54,976 bases of DNA, from contig DATLUO010000234.1 in NCBI GenBank assembly GCA_035533075.1, positions 1 to 54,976 on the forward strand. The letters run 5' to 3'. Source of the stretch: Pirellulales bacterium (GTDB lineage Bacteria; Planctomycetota; Planctomycetia; Pirellulales; JAICIG01). Shown one piece after another: positions 1 to 9,523 of the stretch. Every line of letters starts with the position of its first letter. Position 1 is the first letter of the stretch. A program made the translations under genes and the position numbers. A model generated the notes under the pieces. It had not been told where the DNA came from. It saw nothing but the letters and a program-made list of their open reading frames with translations, and ran no database searches.

Positions 1-3000
1 CGGTCGCGCAGCTCGTAAAGTGGCCGAGACACCTCCACCTTTACCAGGTCCCAGTTCGGCTCGTTCGAGTGCCGCTTCAGCTCGGCGCGCATGCCGCGGG
101 CACGCTCGCGGATGCGGGCGGCCTCGGCACGCAGTTCCGGACCGTCGACCATCTCTTCCACGTCGCGCAGCCGGTCCGACCAGTCGCGGAAGTCTTCGCC
201 GGCCAGCGGCGACCAGGGCCGGTTGCCCGGCTCGAAGAACGGAGCGAAGCCGCCTGGGCCCGTGGCCGTGTTGGGATTCGACTGGCTGCGATTACCGCCG
301 CGCCGTGAACTTGATTGCTGCTGGCCACCTTGGCCCTGCTGGCCACGGTTGGAGCCGCCGGCTTGTTCGCCCGGTTGATTTCCCTGGGGCATAGGCTGGC
401 CGTCCTGCTGAGGAGCGTCCTCACCAGCCGGTTGATTCGACGACCGTGTCGCGTTCGCTGGCGGCTGGCCCCCGCCGTTTGCCGGCTGCGGCTCTGGATT
501 GCGCTGCTGTTGATTGCCCCCGCCGGGTTGACGTTCAACTTGTTGTTGCGAACCTTCATCACCCTGGTCCCTTTCGCGACCGTCGCGTCGGTCGACCTGA
601 CCAGTATTGCGAGCGATCTCGTCGCCAAGCTGATCGGCCAGACGATCGAGCTCTTCACGCGCACGGCGGAGGGCCTCGGTGTCGTCGCCCAGCACGCTCT
701 CGGCCGCTCGCTCGATGCCCTGACGCAACTCGCCGATGCCTTTGCCGGCAATGCGCTCCTGGCCGCGGGCATCGTCGGCCAGTCCGCGCCGCACGGAAAG
801 CTCGGCGGCCTCCAAGGCCCGGTCGAGGTTCTGCTCCTGGATTTTGCGGGCCGTGTCGTAAAGCTGCTCGGCCAACAGCGGTTCGGTCGGCTCCGCTTCT
901 TCGATCGTCTCACGCATGCGATTTAGCAGCTCTCTCAGCCGTTCTTTCTGCTGCGCCAACTCAGCCGGCATCTTTTCGCGGTCGTTGTCGTCTCGCAACG
1001 ACCTTGTAGGCCCGGCACTCCGTGACGGGGGCGCCAGCCCGTCGCCTGCGGCGACGGGTTCTCCGCCACGGAGTGTCGGAGCTACGGTAGGCTCGGCCAG
1101 ACGTTCGGCGATCTCGTGCTCTTTTTCGTCCAGCTCGCGGGCACTGTCACGCATTTCGCGCATCTGGTCGGTGAACTGACCCGATGTGCGGCGGCGGAAT
1201 TCATTTCGCAGATCATTGAAATCGCGTTCGGCGCGCGTGCCCGCCGCGGCGGCCTGCGAAACCCTTTCCTGGTCGAGGGCCTCGCTGGCTCGCTGCACCT
1301 GATCGCGGGTCTGGTCGAGCTGCTGCCGCGCGTCGGCCATCCGTTCCTGGTTTTCGGGCTGGTCCATGCGGGCCTTCAGCTCGTCGGTGTCGCGCAGGAT
1401 CTCCTGTTCCTCTTCACGCAGCCGCTTGAGCTGCCGGCGAATCTCGTCACGCTCCGGCTCGCTCTTGGCCTCTTCCAGAGCCGATTGCAATTCCTTCAGC
1501 CGCTCGTTCAGATCGTTCTGACGGCGGGCCAACTCGCCCAACCGATTCAGCACCTGCCGCGTCTCGCGCTCTTGCGTTTGCTGCGGCGACTGTGCCGTGC
1601 GCTGTGTCTCATAGCGGTTTTCGTCGTTCTTCAGCTCCAGTTGCTGCAACTGCTGCTGCGAGCGGTTCGAGGCGCCGGCCATCCCGCCACCCTGCTGCCG
1701 CTGGCTGCGAATGACGCTGTGCTCGCGGGCACGCAGCTTGAGCAACGCCGAATACGCCGCTTGCTCCGCGGTCAGCGCGGGCTTGAGCGGCCCGACCGCC
1801 GGCGCATCATGGGCCGCCTGCAAGTTGTCGAGCGCCTGCTGCATCGCCCGCGTCACTTCGCCCGCGTGCGCTTTCGACTGCGGGTCTTGTAACTTCTCGG
1901 CCAGCGACTCGGCCTGTTCCAGGGCCGAAGACTGCGACTCGCGGACCGACTGCACGTCGGGGGCGAACGCGCTCGACGGCTCGGCCGGCAACTCGCGGCG
2001 AATCAGTTTCCAGGTGGCGTTGATGATGTCCTTTTGCAGTTGGGCCAGCTTCTCGGCGGCCTGGGCGTTTTCGGCCCCTTGCTGCTGTTGCTGCTGCGAG
2101 CCGCCCGGCGGCTGCTGGCCTTGCCTGAAGATTTCTTCGAAGGGCCGGACTTCGGCAAAATACATGTCGCTTTCGGTGCGGCGGGGCTGGCCGTCGGGAC
2201 CGGCGTCTTCGGCCCAGAAGTGATACGACAGCAATTGGTCCGGCTCCGCCTTGAGGTCCTCGAAGCGAATCACGTGCATCATCTCACGGCGTTCTTTCGC
2301 CGCGGCGTTTTCGCCCAGCACCACGTCAGTCGGCTCGCCGCCGGCCAGTTCATAGGTCAGCCCGAACCGCTTCAGCCCAAAATCGTCCCACGCCGTTGCC
2401 TTGACTTCGGTCTCTTCCAACGGCGATACCTCCACATCGTGCGCCGGGAAAACCAGCTTCAGGTCGGGCGGCTTGTTGGGCAACACGTTGATGGCAAACT
2501 CCACCGGGTTCTTGTTCTGCCGGCCCTTGTCATCGACGAGCCGCAACCGCAACCGCCGCGACTTCTGACACGTCAGCTTGGTCTGCCAGGTGAGCGCGTC
2601 GTCATCGGTCGCGGCGAGCGCGATCGGTTCCACTCCTTCTTCGGTCAGCGTGGCCGAGACCACTGCTTTGTTCAGATGGCAGAGTAGCGTCAACTCGGTG
2701 CCCTCGACGGCCGAGACGGTGCGCACGTCCTGCACCAGCCGCTCTTCGAGTCCCGTATAGGCGGGATAGACGAGCTTCGCGTCGGCCCGGATCAGTTTGG
2801 GATACTCGAACACCGTCACGTGGTAAGTGTCGCTGGTGTGGCCCGTCAGCTCGACGCGATAATCGAGCGGCCCGTCGACCACGGGGATGCGGCCGCCGAA
2901 CACCGGATCGTCGAGGCTCTTTGACATTTTAAGCACTACGGCACGGCGTTGTTGCGCGTTCTTGGAGGATGGCCTTCCTAGGCCGTCACCCTTGCTACTG

Positions 3001-3710
3001 GACGGCCTAGGAAGGCCATCCTCCTTTTCTCGTCCGCCAAATGCATAGACGAGCGTCGCCTCGGCCGGTTCGTTTCCCTGAAACCGGGCCAGCACCAGCA
3101 GGCTGGTGCCGCGTTCGATCTCGGTGTTGCCTGGTTCGATGGTCACGGAAAACTGGCCGGTCGGCTGCAGGCCGTCCTTCGCCAGCGATGCCGCGGTGGC
3201 GCGTTGCGAGACCGACTGCGAGCTGAGCGCCGCCAGCACGAACAGCAGCAGCACGCCGGCCGCCAAGTTGGCGAATATGGCCGTCGCAATCCGCCGCGTG
3301 GGCACGACGCCTTGCCAGGCGTGCCCGTAGGCGTGGTTGAGCGCCTGACGAATGACGCGGTCTTGCAGAAAGCCGAAACGTCCGTCGGGCAGCGTGGGCC
3401 GCTGTTCCATCGCGGCCAGCAGGCATGAGCCAAGTTCGGGATAGGCCGCTTCGACCCTTCGGGCCACCCAGTGATAGTCGCCCGCCGAGCGAACCGCCAG
3501 CCACGTGCAGAGCGCGGCGGTGACGAGTGCCAGGCCGAGAGCCAGCGGCACCGCGCCGGGCGGAAACCAACCGATCGCCCGGTGCAGGCCGAGCATGGCC
3601 AGCCCGCACCCCGCGGCCAGCAGCCAGGCAAACGAGAGACCGCGCCAAAACCGCAGACGCCGAAACCGGGCCGCTACTTTTTCGAGTTGTTGGCTAAGGC
3701 GGTGTTCCAT
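1..3710 (-). CDS. Large DUF4175-like membrane/coiled-coil protein, C-terminus outside window
   Basis: One frame stays open from the ATG at 3710 to the left edge (at least 1236 residues). Hydrophobic helices lie near residues 22-43, 52-73 and 142-163. An extracytoplasmic region follows, then from about residue 560 a Gln/Glu/Arg-rich coiled-coil region and a low-complexity Gln/Gly/Pro/Asn tail. This matches the long DUF4175-type proteins common in Planctomycetota, often found near MoxR/BatA genes; their biochemical role is not known. Two palindromic DNA insertions lie in frame, around residues 229-249 and 878-899. Plus-strand open frames across this gene are antisense shadows of its Gln-rich codons. 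Identity as a gene is firm; the family name is from memory. Confidence 0.85.
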   Translation of the reverse strand, partial: MEHRLSQQLEKVAARFRRLRFWRGLSFAWLLAAGCGLAMLGLHRAIGWFPPGAVPLALGLALVTAALCTWLAVRSAGDYHWVARRVEAAYPELGSCLLAAMEQRPTLPDGRFGFLQDRVIRQALNHAYGHAWQGVVPTRRIATAIFANLAAGVLLLFVLAALSSQSVSQRATAASLAKDGLQPTGQFSVTIEPGNTEIERGTSLLVLARFQGNEPAEATLVYAFGGREKEDGLPRPSSSKGDGLGRPSSKNAQQRRAVVLKMSKSLDDPVFGGRIPVVDGPLDYRVELTGHTSDTYHVTVFEYPKLIRADAKLVYPAYTGLEERLVQDVRTVSAVEGTELTLLCHLNKAVVSATLTEEGVEPIALAATDDDALTWQTKLTCQKSRRLRLRLVDDKGRQNKNPVEFAINVLPNKPPDLKLVFPAHDVEVSPLEETEVKATAWDDFGLKRFGLTYELAGGEPTDVVLGENAAAKERREMMHVIRFEDLKAEPDQLLSYHFWAEDAGPDGQPRRTESDMYFAEVRPFEEIFRQGQQPPGGSQQQQQQGAENAQAAEKLAQLQKDIINATWKLIRRELPAEPSSAFAPDVQSVRESQSSALEQAESLAEKLQDPQSKAHAGEVTRAMQQALDNLQAAHDAPAVGPLKPALTAEQAAYSALLKLRAREHSVIRSQRQQGGGMAGASNRSQQQLQQLELKNDENRYETQRTAQSPQQTQERETRQVLNRLGELARRQNDLNERLKELQSALEEAKSEPERDEIRRQLKRLREEEQEILRDTDELKARMDQPENQERMADARQQLDQTRDQVQRASEALDQERVSQAAAAGTRAERDFNDLRNEFRRRTSGQFTDQMREMRDSARELDEKEHEIAERLAEPTVAPTLRGGEPVAAGDGLAPPSRSAGPTRSLRDDNDREKMPAELAQQKERLRELLNRMRETIEEAEPTEPLLAEQLYDTARKIQEQNLDRALEAAELSVRRGLADDARGQERIAGKGIGELRQGIERAAESVLGDDTEALRRAREELDRLADQLGDEIARNTGQVDRRDGRERDQGDEGSQQQVERQPGGGNQQQRNPEPQPANGGGQPPANATRSSNQPAGEDAPQQDGQPMPQGNQPGEQAGGSNRGQQGQGGQQQSSSRRGGNRSQSNPNTATGPGGFAPFFEPGNRPWSPLAGEDFRDWSDRLRDVEEMVDGPELRAEAARIRERARGMRAELKRHSNEPNWDLVKVEVSRPLYELRD
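1016..1075. repeat. Nested palindromic insert inside a coding region
   Basis: Outer arms 1016-1024 and 1067-1075 (9 bp) enclose inner arms 1038-1046 and 1050-1058 (9 bp). Like the one at 2964-3024, it keeps the reading frame and adds a Gly/Ala/Pro-rich peptide of about 20-25 residues to a coiled-coil region. Confidence 0.8.
2964..3024. repeat. Perfect inverted repeat inside a coding region
   Basis: A 24-bp arm at 2964-2987 is perfectly complementary to 3001-3024, with a 13-nt loop. It sits in frame in the large minus-strand gene and encodes a Gly/Pro/Ser/Arg-rich stretch between two ordinary segments of the protein. Hairpins of this kind are usually intergenic. Confidence 0.9.
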
Positions 3711-3877
3711 GAGGCCTTTCCATCACAAAGTTTACGCAGCTTGGAACGCCCCGTAAATGGATCCACGACTTGTCCGTCGCATTGTGGACGCCCTGCCCGA
3801 AGAACAACAGTCGAAAGTTGCGGTGCGCCAGTGCTCGTAGCATACCGTCAAGTTAGCAGCCGCGGCGGAGAACGCGA

Positions 3878-4435
3878 TCAGGTAGGTGGCATGCGCACCA
3901 CGGGCTTGACGAGTGGATGCTGATCATGGCGGCCGCCGACAAAGACGGCGACCCACTCGGCCAAGCGCCGCCCCAGGATACGGCAGGCGGACTTCAACTC
4001 ATCGCTTCGCGGTTCGCGGGCCGAAACGGCGCCGTAGTGGAGTGTCGTCAATTTGCCGGCATAGTCGGTGACGCCGAAGACCAGGAAGCCAAAGTTCATC
4101 AGCACCGTCAGTAGCGATTGGCAGGCCAGTTCCTGACCGCCGCCCCATCCGCCGGACGACGAGAAGGCGCAGGCGATCTTGCCATCGACTTTCATCCAGT
4201 GCGGCATCATGGTCTCGTCCCAGAAGCGTTTCATCTTCCAGGAGAGGATGCCCATATTCGTCGGGCTGCCCAGAGCCAGACCATCGCACCACAAGACATC
4301 GTCGGCCGTGGCCTCGTCGAGATGGCGCAGCCGAACTTCAATCTCGGGCACCTCCCGCGCTCCCTCGGCGACAAGGGCCGCCATCTTCGCCGTGTTGCCG
4401 CTGGCCGAATCGTAGAGGACGAGAACTTTGTTCAT
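3878..4435 (-). CDS. Flavodoxin/WrbA-like NAD(P)H:quinone reductase family protein
   Basis: A 185-residue protein. The N-terminus has a flavodoxin phosphate-binding loop (SASGNT, residues 11-16) after the first strand. An SPTNMG segment near residue 58 and a GGWGGGQE loop near residue 95 match the FMN-binding loops of WrbA/flavodoxin-like reductases. Such enzymes bind FMN and reduce quinones or serve as cytosolic electron carriers. It stands upstream of the large membrane-protein gene on the same strand with a 167-bp gap, so shared transcription is possible but not shown. Confident on the fold; the substrate is unknown. Confidence 0.85.
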   Translation of the reverse strand: MNKVLVLYDSASGNTAKMAALVAEGAREVPEIEVRLRHLDEATADDVLWCDGLALGSPTNMGILSWKMKRFWDETMMPHWMKVDGKIACAFSSSGGWGGGQELACQSLLTVLMNFGFLVFGVTDYAGKLTTLHYGAVSAREPRSDELKSACRILGRRLAEWVAVFVGGRHDQHPLVKPVVRMPPT

Positions 4436-4708
4436 CGGTGCGGCGACCAGCGGTCTTTGTTTCTCGCCGGATGTTCCCCATCTCGCTTCGACTTGTTGCT
4501 CATCACCCGTGCCTTGTGGTCATGGTAATCAATTTCAGCGCGCAACCATAGGGTCGTTGGCCAATGTGGGCACTGGTGGGCGAGCCGGACGCGACCGAAT
4601 GCCATTTGACTTGTTCCTGGCGGCCGGTTCCGACGGAGCGACCCCTACCTACGTCTGGGAGACGCTTATGAACGCGCACGACGAAACGCGGCCGAGCACG
4701 GCGTCGTT

Positions 4709-5509
4709 TCAATTGCCGCGGAGCGTCTCTGCCTTCCACAGATAGACGTTGAACTCGCCCCGTTGCGTGTCAACCGCGATCTGCTCGTCGGGCTTGATGT
4801 CGGCCATCCGGTGCCCGACCGAAACGACGCGCGCGCCGGGCGGCAGCTTGCGAAGCTGCGGCAACAATTTGGCATTGAGACGCGGCAGCAGGGAGAGTGT
4901 GACGACGGTCGGCCCTGTGCTCAGGTCGAGCGTGAAGATGTCGCGCTCGTCAATCGTGACCAGCCGCTGCACGCCGTGTGTACGTACGTTGGCGAGGGAT
5001 TCCTTGACACGCTGGGGATCGATGTCGAAACCGCATGCCCGGCAGCCGTAGTCCTTGGCCGCCGTCGCCACGATGCGTCCGTCGCCGCAGCCGAGGTCCC
5101 AGACCACGTCCTTTCTGGTTATCTTGGCAAGCCGCAGCAGCGCATCGACGACCTTTTGCGGCGTGGGCTCATATTCGACGTCGGTGATGGGCCGTTCGCC
5201 CGGCGCGCGCAGGTCGATCGATTCGAAGTCGCCCGGCCGGACATCGATCCGGCGCGTGACCGTGCGCGGACCGTTTGGGTCGGGCACGATCGCCTTGATG
5301 GTGTAGACGTACTTGCCGGGCGGCAGCGGCGGCGACACAAAGCGGCGCATCGGCCCCTTCGACTTTGTCTCCTGACCCTCGATCAACAGCCGGGCGCACG
5401 GCGGCAGATAGACCTCGACCGTGACGGTCTGCCGATAGTCCTGAGCGGACATACCGGCCGGGATCACGCACGTAACCGTACTCACCGCCAGAATCAAGTT
5501 GCGCCACAT
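4709..5509 (-). CDS. Exported TIGR03000-domain / SAM-dependent methyltransferase fusion
   Basis: Start chosen at 5509, giving an N-terminal signal peptide (MWRNLILAVSTVTCVIPAG) after a GAGAGG-like ribosome site; an in-frame ATG at 5572 would bury this signal behind 21 residues. Residues about 25-105 resemble the short beta-rich TIGR03000 domain of planctomycetes (VEVYLPPCARLLIEG, PPGKYVYTI). Residues about 125-266 carry a class I methyltransferase fold with motif I DLGCGDGRI and the acidic FDIDP. The substrate is unknown. An AdoMet-dependent enzyme carrying an export signal is unusual, because AdoMet is cytosolic. Confidence 0.8.
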   Translation of the reverse strand: MWRNLILAVSTVTCVIPAGMSAQDYRQTVTVEVYLPPCARLLIEGQETKSKGPMRRFVSPPLPPGKYVYTIKAIVPDPNGPRTVTRRIDVRPGDFESIDLRAPGERPITDVEYEPTPQKVVDALLRLAKITRKDVVWDLGCGDGRIVATAAKDYGCRACGFDIDPQRVKESLANVRTHGVQRLVTIDERDIFTLDLSTGPTVVTLSLLPRLNAKLLPQLRKLPPGARVVSVGHRMADIKPDEQIAVDTQRGEFNVYLWKAETLRGN

Positions 5510-5765
5510 GGAAACGCCTCTCTGTTTCAGATCGCGTTGGCGATGCAAACGATGTGCCGGACGGCTGAGCACAGCCGCCGGACAACTTAAGAGCGTGCGG
5601 TGGTGGCATCGAGCGCTAGGCCGGCACTTTTTCTGACTTACGGTTCGGGTTACTATGGGGCTGATAACGTCGTGCAGACGGGAAGAGCGATCGTCGAGGC
5701 TGCGGGCATCGTGCCGAGCCCCATGACTAGAGCTTCGCTAGAAAACACTGTGTGGAGGTTGGTTC

Positions 5766-6419
5766 TTGGCGAGCCGCTTGATGACAGTCTTCTTGCTCGC
5801 GGCGCTTGGTGGGGGCTGCTTCTTGCTGATGCCGCGGCTGAGGAACTATCACCTGCCTGGAAATCAGCAGGGTTACGAGCCCGCCCAGCCCGTCGCCTTC
5901 TCTCACCGGCAGCACGCCGGCGAGCTGAGTATTTCCTGCCTCTACTGCCACTTTGGCGCGGAACGCAGCCGGCAGGCAGGTTTGCCCTCCGCCAATCTGT
6001 GCATGAACTGCCATCGCTTTGTCACCGCTTCCTGGGAAGCGATGTTCCGTGAGTACTTCGAAGCGCTCCACGCGAATCGACCGGTCCGCCCCGTCGTATC
6101 GGCTGAGCTCGCCAAACTCTATGACAGCCTGGGCCTCGACGATCAACTGCTGCCCGATCCCAAGAAAGCGTCAACGCCGACTGCTTGGATCCGCGTCCAC
6201 AATCTGCCGGCCTATGCCTGCTTCGATCACCGGGCGCACCTGCAAGCGGGCGCAACCTGTCAGCGCTGTCATGGGCCGGTCGAGACCATGGACCGCGTGC
6301 GGCAAGTGGAAGACTTGTCGATGGGATGGTGCGTAGACTGCCACCGCAACCCCGGCCTACCGGAAGTGGGCGGCCAACAACGCCAGCCCTCGACCGATTG
6401 CGCCGTTTGCCACCATTGA
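5766..6419 (+). CDS. actA: Alternative complex III pentahaem cytochrome subunit ActA
   Basis: A 217-residue protein with one N-terminal membrane anchor (residues 5-24) and five CXXCH haem sites at 58-62, 79-83, 165-169, 189-193 and 212-216. Five haems in this arrangement match ActA of alternative complex III, which moves electrons from quinol oxidation to periplasmic acceptors. The TTG start at 5766 lies 7 nt after a GGAGG site (5754-5758); the in-frame ATG at 5781 is too far from it, so TTG is preferred. It is the first gene of the act cluster, 17 bp before actB. Confidence 0.92.
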   Translation: MASRLMTVFLLAALGGGCFLLMPRLRNYHLPGNQQGYEPAQPVAFSHRQHAGELSISCLYCHFGAERSRQAGLPSANLCMNCHRFVTASWEAMFREYFEALHANRPVRPVVSAELAKLYDSLGLDDQLLPDPKKASTPTAWIRVHNLPAYACFDHRAHLQAGATCQRCHGPVETMDRVRQVEDLSMGWCVDCHRNPGLPEVGGQQRQPSTDCAVCHH

Positions 6420-6436
6420 CGACAGGAAACGAGCCG

Positions 6437-9400
6437 ATGTCACTCGATGAACAGCAAGAACAACCGCCGCGAGCAGATCGCGGTGGGGGTCCACCGGACG
6501 TTGCCCATGCACGCCCGGCACCCGACACGGCCGCGGCGACGCGGCGCGACTTCTTGAAGTTGGCGGGTTTTACCTTTGCCGGCACAGCCCTCAGCGGCTG
6601 CGCGCCGAGCGCCGTACGTTACGCCGTGGTGCCCGCCATACAGCCGGACGAGATGGTTCCGGGCAAGTCGTATGATTATGCTTCCACGTGCGCGGCCTGC
6701 CCCGCCGCTTGTGGCCTGCTGGTGAAGGTCCGCGACGGCCGGCCGATCAAGTTGGAAGGCAACCCGCAACACCCGCTGTCGCTGGGCGGGCTCTGCGCGG
6801 CCGGCCAGGCTTCGCTCCTGGGCCTGTACGATCGGTTCAGGTTGCGACAGCCGTGGCACGACGGAAAGCCGAGCGACTGGCACGTCGTCGATGAGGACAT
6901 CCGCGATCGGCTTGACGATATCCGCAAACGGGGCCAGGCCGTGCGGTTCTTGTCGGGCTCGCTGGCGGGACCGACGGCGCGCGGGCAGGTCAAGCAGTTC
7001 CTGAACATGTTTGCCGACGCTCGGCACGTGGTTTACGACGCGCGGTCCTGCTCGGCCATTCTCGAGGCGCACGCCCACACGCACGGCGTACGGCTGCTGC
7101 CACACTACCAGCTCGAAAAAGCGGACGTGATCGTCAGCTTCGACGCCGATTTTCTCGGAACCTGGCTTTCGCCGGTGGAATTCACCGCCGCCTATCAAGC
7201 CGCGCGGCGCCTGGCGGATTCAATCCCGAGGTCGTCCTACCATGTGCAATTCGAGTCGCACTTGTCGCTGACCGGCAGCAAGGCCGATCGGCGGTTTTGT
7301 GTCGCGCCGGGGGAAGTCGCGTTGGTGATGAGCCACCTGGCGACGCGACTGGCGGAGAAAGCGGGCGTGGCGATCAAGACCGTGCCCTTAGAGCCGCCGC
7401 CGGTCTCCGGGCCGTTTCTCGACCAGCTCGCCGAACGGCTGTGCCAGAGCCGCGGCCGCAGCCTGGTGCTCTGCGGCAGCCACGATGTGCAAGAGCAGAC
7501 GCTCGGCAACCTGCTGAACCATCTGCTGGATAATTACGGTTCGACCGTCGACTTCGAGCGGCCGTCGCTTCAGTGGCAGGTAAACGATGCCGAGTTGGCA
7601 AACCTGCTGAGCGAAATCCGCGAGGACAAAGTGGCGGCACTGTTCATCTCGCAGTGCAACCCACTATACGACTTGCCGGACGGGGAGGCGCTGGCCGACG
7701 CCTTGCGTCGCGTGCCCCTGGTCGTGAACTGCGCCGAGCGAATGGACGAAACGGCCGCGCTGGCCCGCTATGTCTGCGCGGTGCCTCATTACTTGGAGTC
7801 GTGGAGCGATGCGGAACCCGTCGCCGGGTTGGTGAGCCTGGCGCAGCCGACGATTGCTCCGCTGGGCAACACTCGATCGCTGTTGGAAAGCCTGGCCGCA
7901 TGGATGGGAAAACCACAGAAGGCCGACGAGTTGTTGCACGCGCATTGGGAGCAACACGTCTTTCCACGTTGGCGCGGCGGGGGAACGTTCCAGGATTTCT
8001 GGGAGCACACGCTGCACGACGGCTTCGCCCAGGTCGCGCCGCAAGGCGATGAGCGCGCGTCGCCCGCGTCACGCCCCTTCGACGTGGATGCCGTCCGCCT
8101 TGTGCCACGTGCGGGCCGACCCGCGGAAGAAGCTTACAGCCTCGTGCTCTATTCGAAGGTTGGTATGCCCGATGCCAGCCATGCCTATAATCCTTGGTTG
8201 CACGAACTGCCCGACCCGGTGAGCAAAATCACGTGGGACAACTACGCCTGCCTCTCGCCTGCGACCGCGGCCGGCTTGGGGATGACGAGCGGCGACGTGG
8301 TCCGGCTGGAAGCCCCCACCGCGGACGGGCGGCCGACCGTGTTGGAGTTGCCCGTGCTGGTGCAGCCGGGCCAGCACGACGGCGTGGTGGCGGTGGCCTT
8401 GGGTTATGGCAGCCGATTGAGCCAGCGTTTTGCCAAGATCGGGCCGGAGTGGCTGCAGGCTCGGCCTACCGTGGGCGCCGACGGCCTGGTGGGAAAGAAC
8501 GCCGCGGCGATGTTGACCTGGGTCGAAGGGAATCTACGCTGGCTGCGCGAAGGCGTGCGGCTGACGAAGACGGGAGAAACGCACGCCCTGGCGGCGTCGC
8601 AAGATTACGACTTGCTTGCCGCGCCCGAGCGCCTGGCGCTCGCCGGCCAAGAGCGGCGGCCGATCGTTCGTGAAATTACGCTTGAGGCCTATCGCACGCA
8701 ACTCGCTCAGGCGGCCACGGTGCCAGGTGCTGAAGCCGCAATCGCGCCGCGGCCGGCGGAAGCGAACGAGGATCTGTGGCCGGCCGACCATCCCACGACC
8801 GGAGCAAAATGGGGCATGGCGATCGACATGAACGCCTGCACCGGCTGTTCGGCGTGCGTGATTGCCTGCCAGACGGAGAACAACATCCCGGTGGTCGGGA
8901 AGGACGAAGTGCGGCGGCACCGCGAGATGCACTGGCTGCGCATCGATCGCTACTATCGCGAGCGCGAGGGTGGCGTCGATGTGGCTTTCCAGCCGATGCT
9001 CTGCCAGCATTGCGCGAGCGCGCCGTGCGAGGCCGTGTGCCCGGTGTTGGCCACCGTCCACAGCGACGAAGGGCTCAACCAGCAGGTTTACAACCGTTGT
9101 GTCGGCACGCGCTTCTGCGCCAACAATTGCCCGTACAAGGTCCGCCGCTTCAACTGGTTCAACTACGCCCACGACGACAACTTGCAAAATCTGGTGCTCA
9201 ATCCGGACGTCACGGTTCGTTCGCGCGGGGTCATGGAAAAGTGTACGTTTTGCGTGCAGCGGATCGAAGAGGCGAAGATCGAGGCGCGCCGGCTAGGGCA
9301 ACCGCTGCGCGACGGCGACGTCAAAACGGCCTGTCAGCAGTCGTGCCCGGCACAGGCGATCGTGTTCGGCGACTTGAACGACGCCGCGAGCCGGGTGGCG

Positions 9401-9523
9401 CGGTTGGCCACCGGTCCACGCAGTTACCGGGTGCTGGAGGAGCTCAACGTGCGGCCATCGGTGAGCTATCTGGCCGTGGTCCGCAATCGCCCGGCCGGTG
9501 ACGAGGAGCCGCGGCATGGCTGA
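6437..9523 (+). CDS. actB: Alternative complex III molybdopterin-like/iron-sulfur subunit ActB
   Basis: A 1028-residue protein from the ATG at 6437; open frame continues upstream inside actA and is not used. Residues 35-44 hold a twin-arginine motif (TRRDFLKLAG) for Tat export. The first about 740 residues are a molybdopterin-oxidoreductase-like B1 domain with an early CAACPAACG cysteine cluster. The last about 250 residues are a B2 ferredoxin domain with four cysteine clusters, starting CTGCSACVIAC near residue 801 and ending CQQSCPAQ. In studied complexes the B1 domain binds no molybdenum. It overlaps actC by 8 nt. Confidence 0.93.
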   Translation: MSLDEQQEQPPRADRGGGPPDVAHARPAPDTAAATRRDFLKLAGFTFAGTALSGCAPSAVRYAVVPAIQPDEMVPGKSYDYASTCAACPAACGLLVKVRDGRPIKLEGNPQHPLSLGGLCAAGQASLLGLYDRFRLRQPWHDGKPSDWHVVDEDIRDRLDDIRKRGQAVRFLSGSLAGPTARGQVKQFLNMFADARHVVYDARSCSAILEAHAHTHGVRLLPHYQLEKADVIVSFDADFLGTWLSPVEFTAAYQAARRLADSIPRSSYHVQFESHLSLTGSKADRRFCVAPGEVALVMSHLATRLAEKAGVAIKTVPLEPPPVSGPFLDQLAERLCQSRGRSLVLCGSHDVQEQTLGNLLNHLLDNYGSTVDFERPSLQWQVNDAELANLLSEIREDKVAALFISQCNPLYDLPDGEALADALRRVPLVVNCAERMDETAALARYVCAVPHYLESWSDAEPVAGLVSLAQPTIAPLGNTRSLLESLAAWMGKPQKADELLHAHWEQHVFPRWRGGGTFQDFWEHTLHDGFAQVAPQGDERASPASRPFDVDAVRLVPRAGRPAEEAYSLVLYSKVGMPDASHAYNPWLHELPDPVSKITWDNYACLSPATAAGLGMTSGDVVRLEAPTADGRPTVLELPVLVQPGQHDGVVAVALGYGSRLSQRFAKIGPEWLQARPTVGADGLVGKNAAAMLTWVEGNLRWLREGVRLTKTGETHALAASQDYDLLAAPERLALAGQERRPIVREITLEAYRTQLAQAATVPGAEAAIAPRPAEANEDLWPADHPTTGAKWGMAIDMNACTGCSACVIACQTENNIPVVGKDEVRRHREMHWLRIDRYYREREGGVDVAFQPMLCQHCASAPCEAVCPVLATVHSDEGLNQQVYNRCVGTRFCANNCPYKVRRFNWFNYAHDDNLQNLVLNPDVTVRSRGVMEKCTFCVQRIEEAKIEARRLGQPLRDGDVKTACQQSCPAQAIVFGDLNDAASRVARLATGPRSYRVLEELNVRPSVSYLAVVRNRPAGDEEPRHG

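Noticed and set aside
1116-2687. Long plus-strand open frames rich in Leu/Arg across the first gene
   Set aside because: They use the same codon partition as the minus-strand gene and are antisense reflections of its Gln/Glu/Arg-rich coil; no family signal or ribosome site.
6185-6436. Upstream extension of actB
   Set aside because: It lies inside actA in another frame; the ATG at 6437 gives a proper twin-arginine signal.
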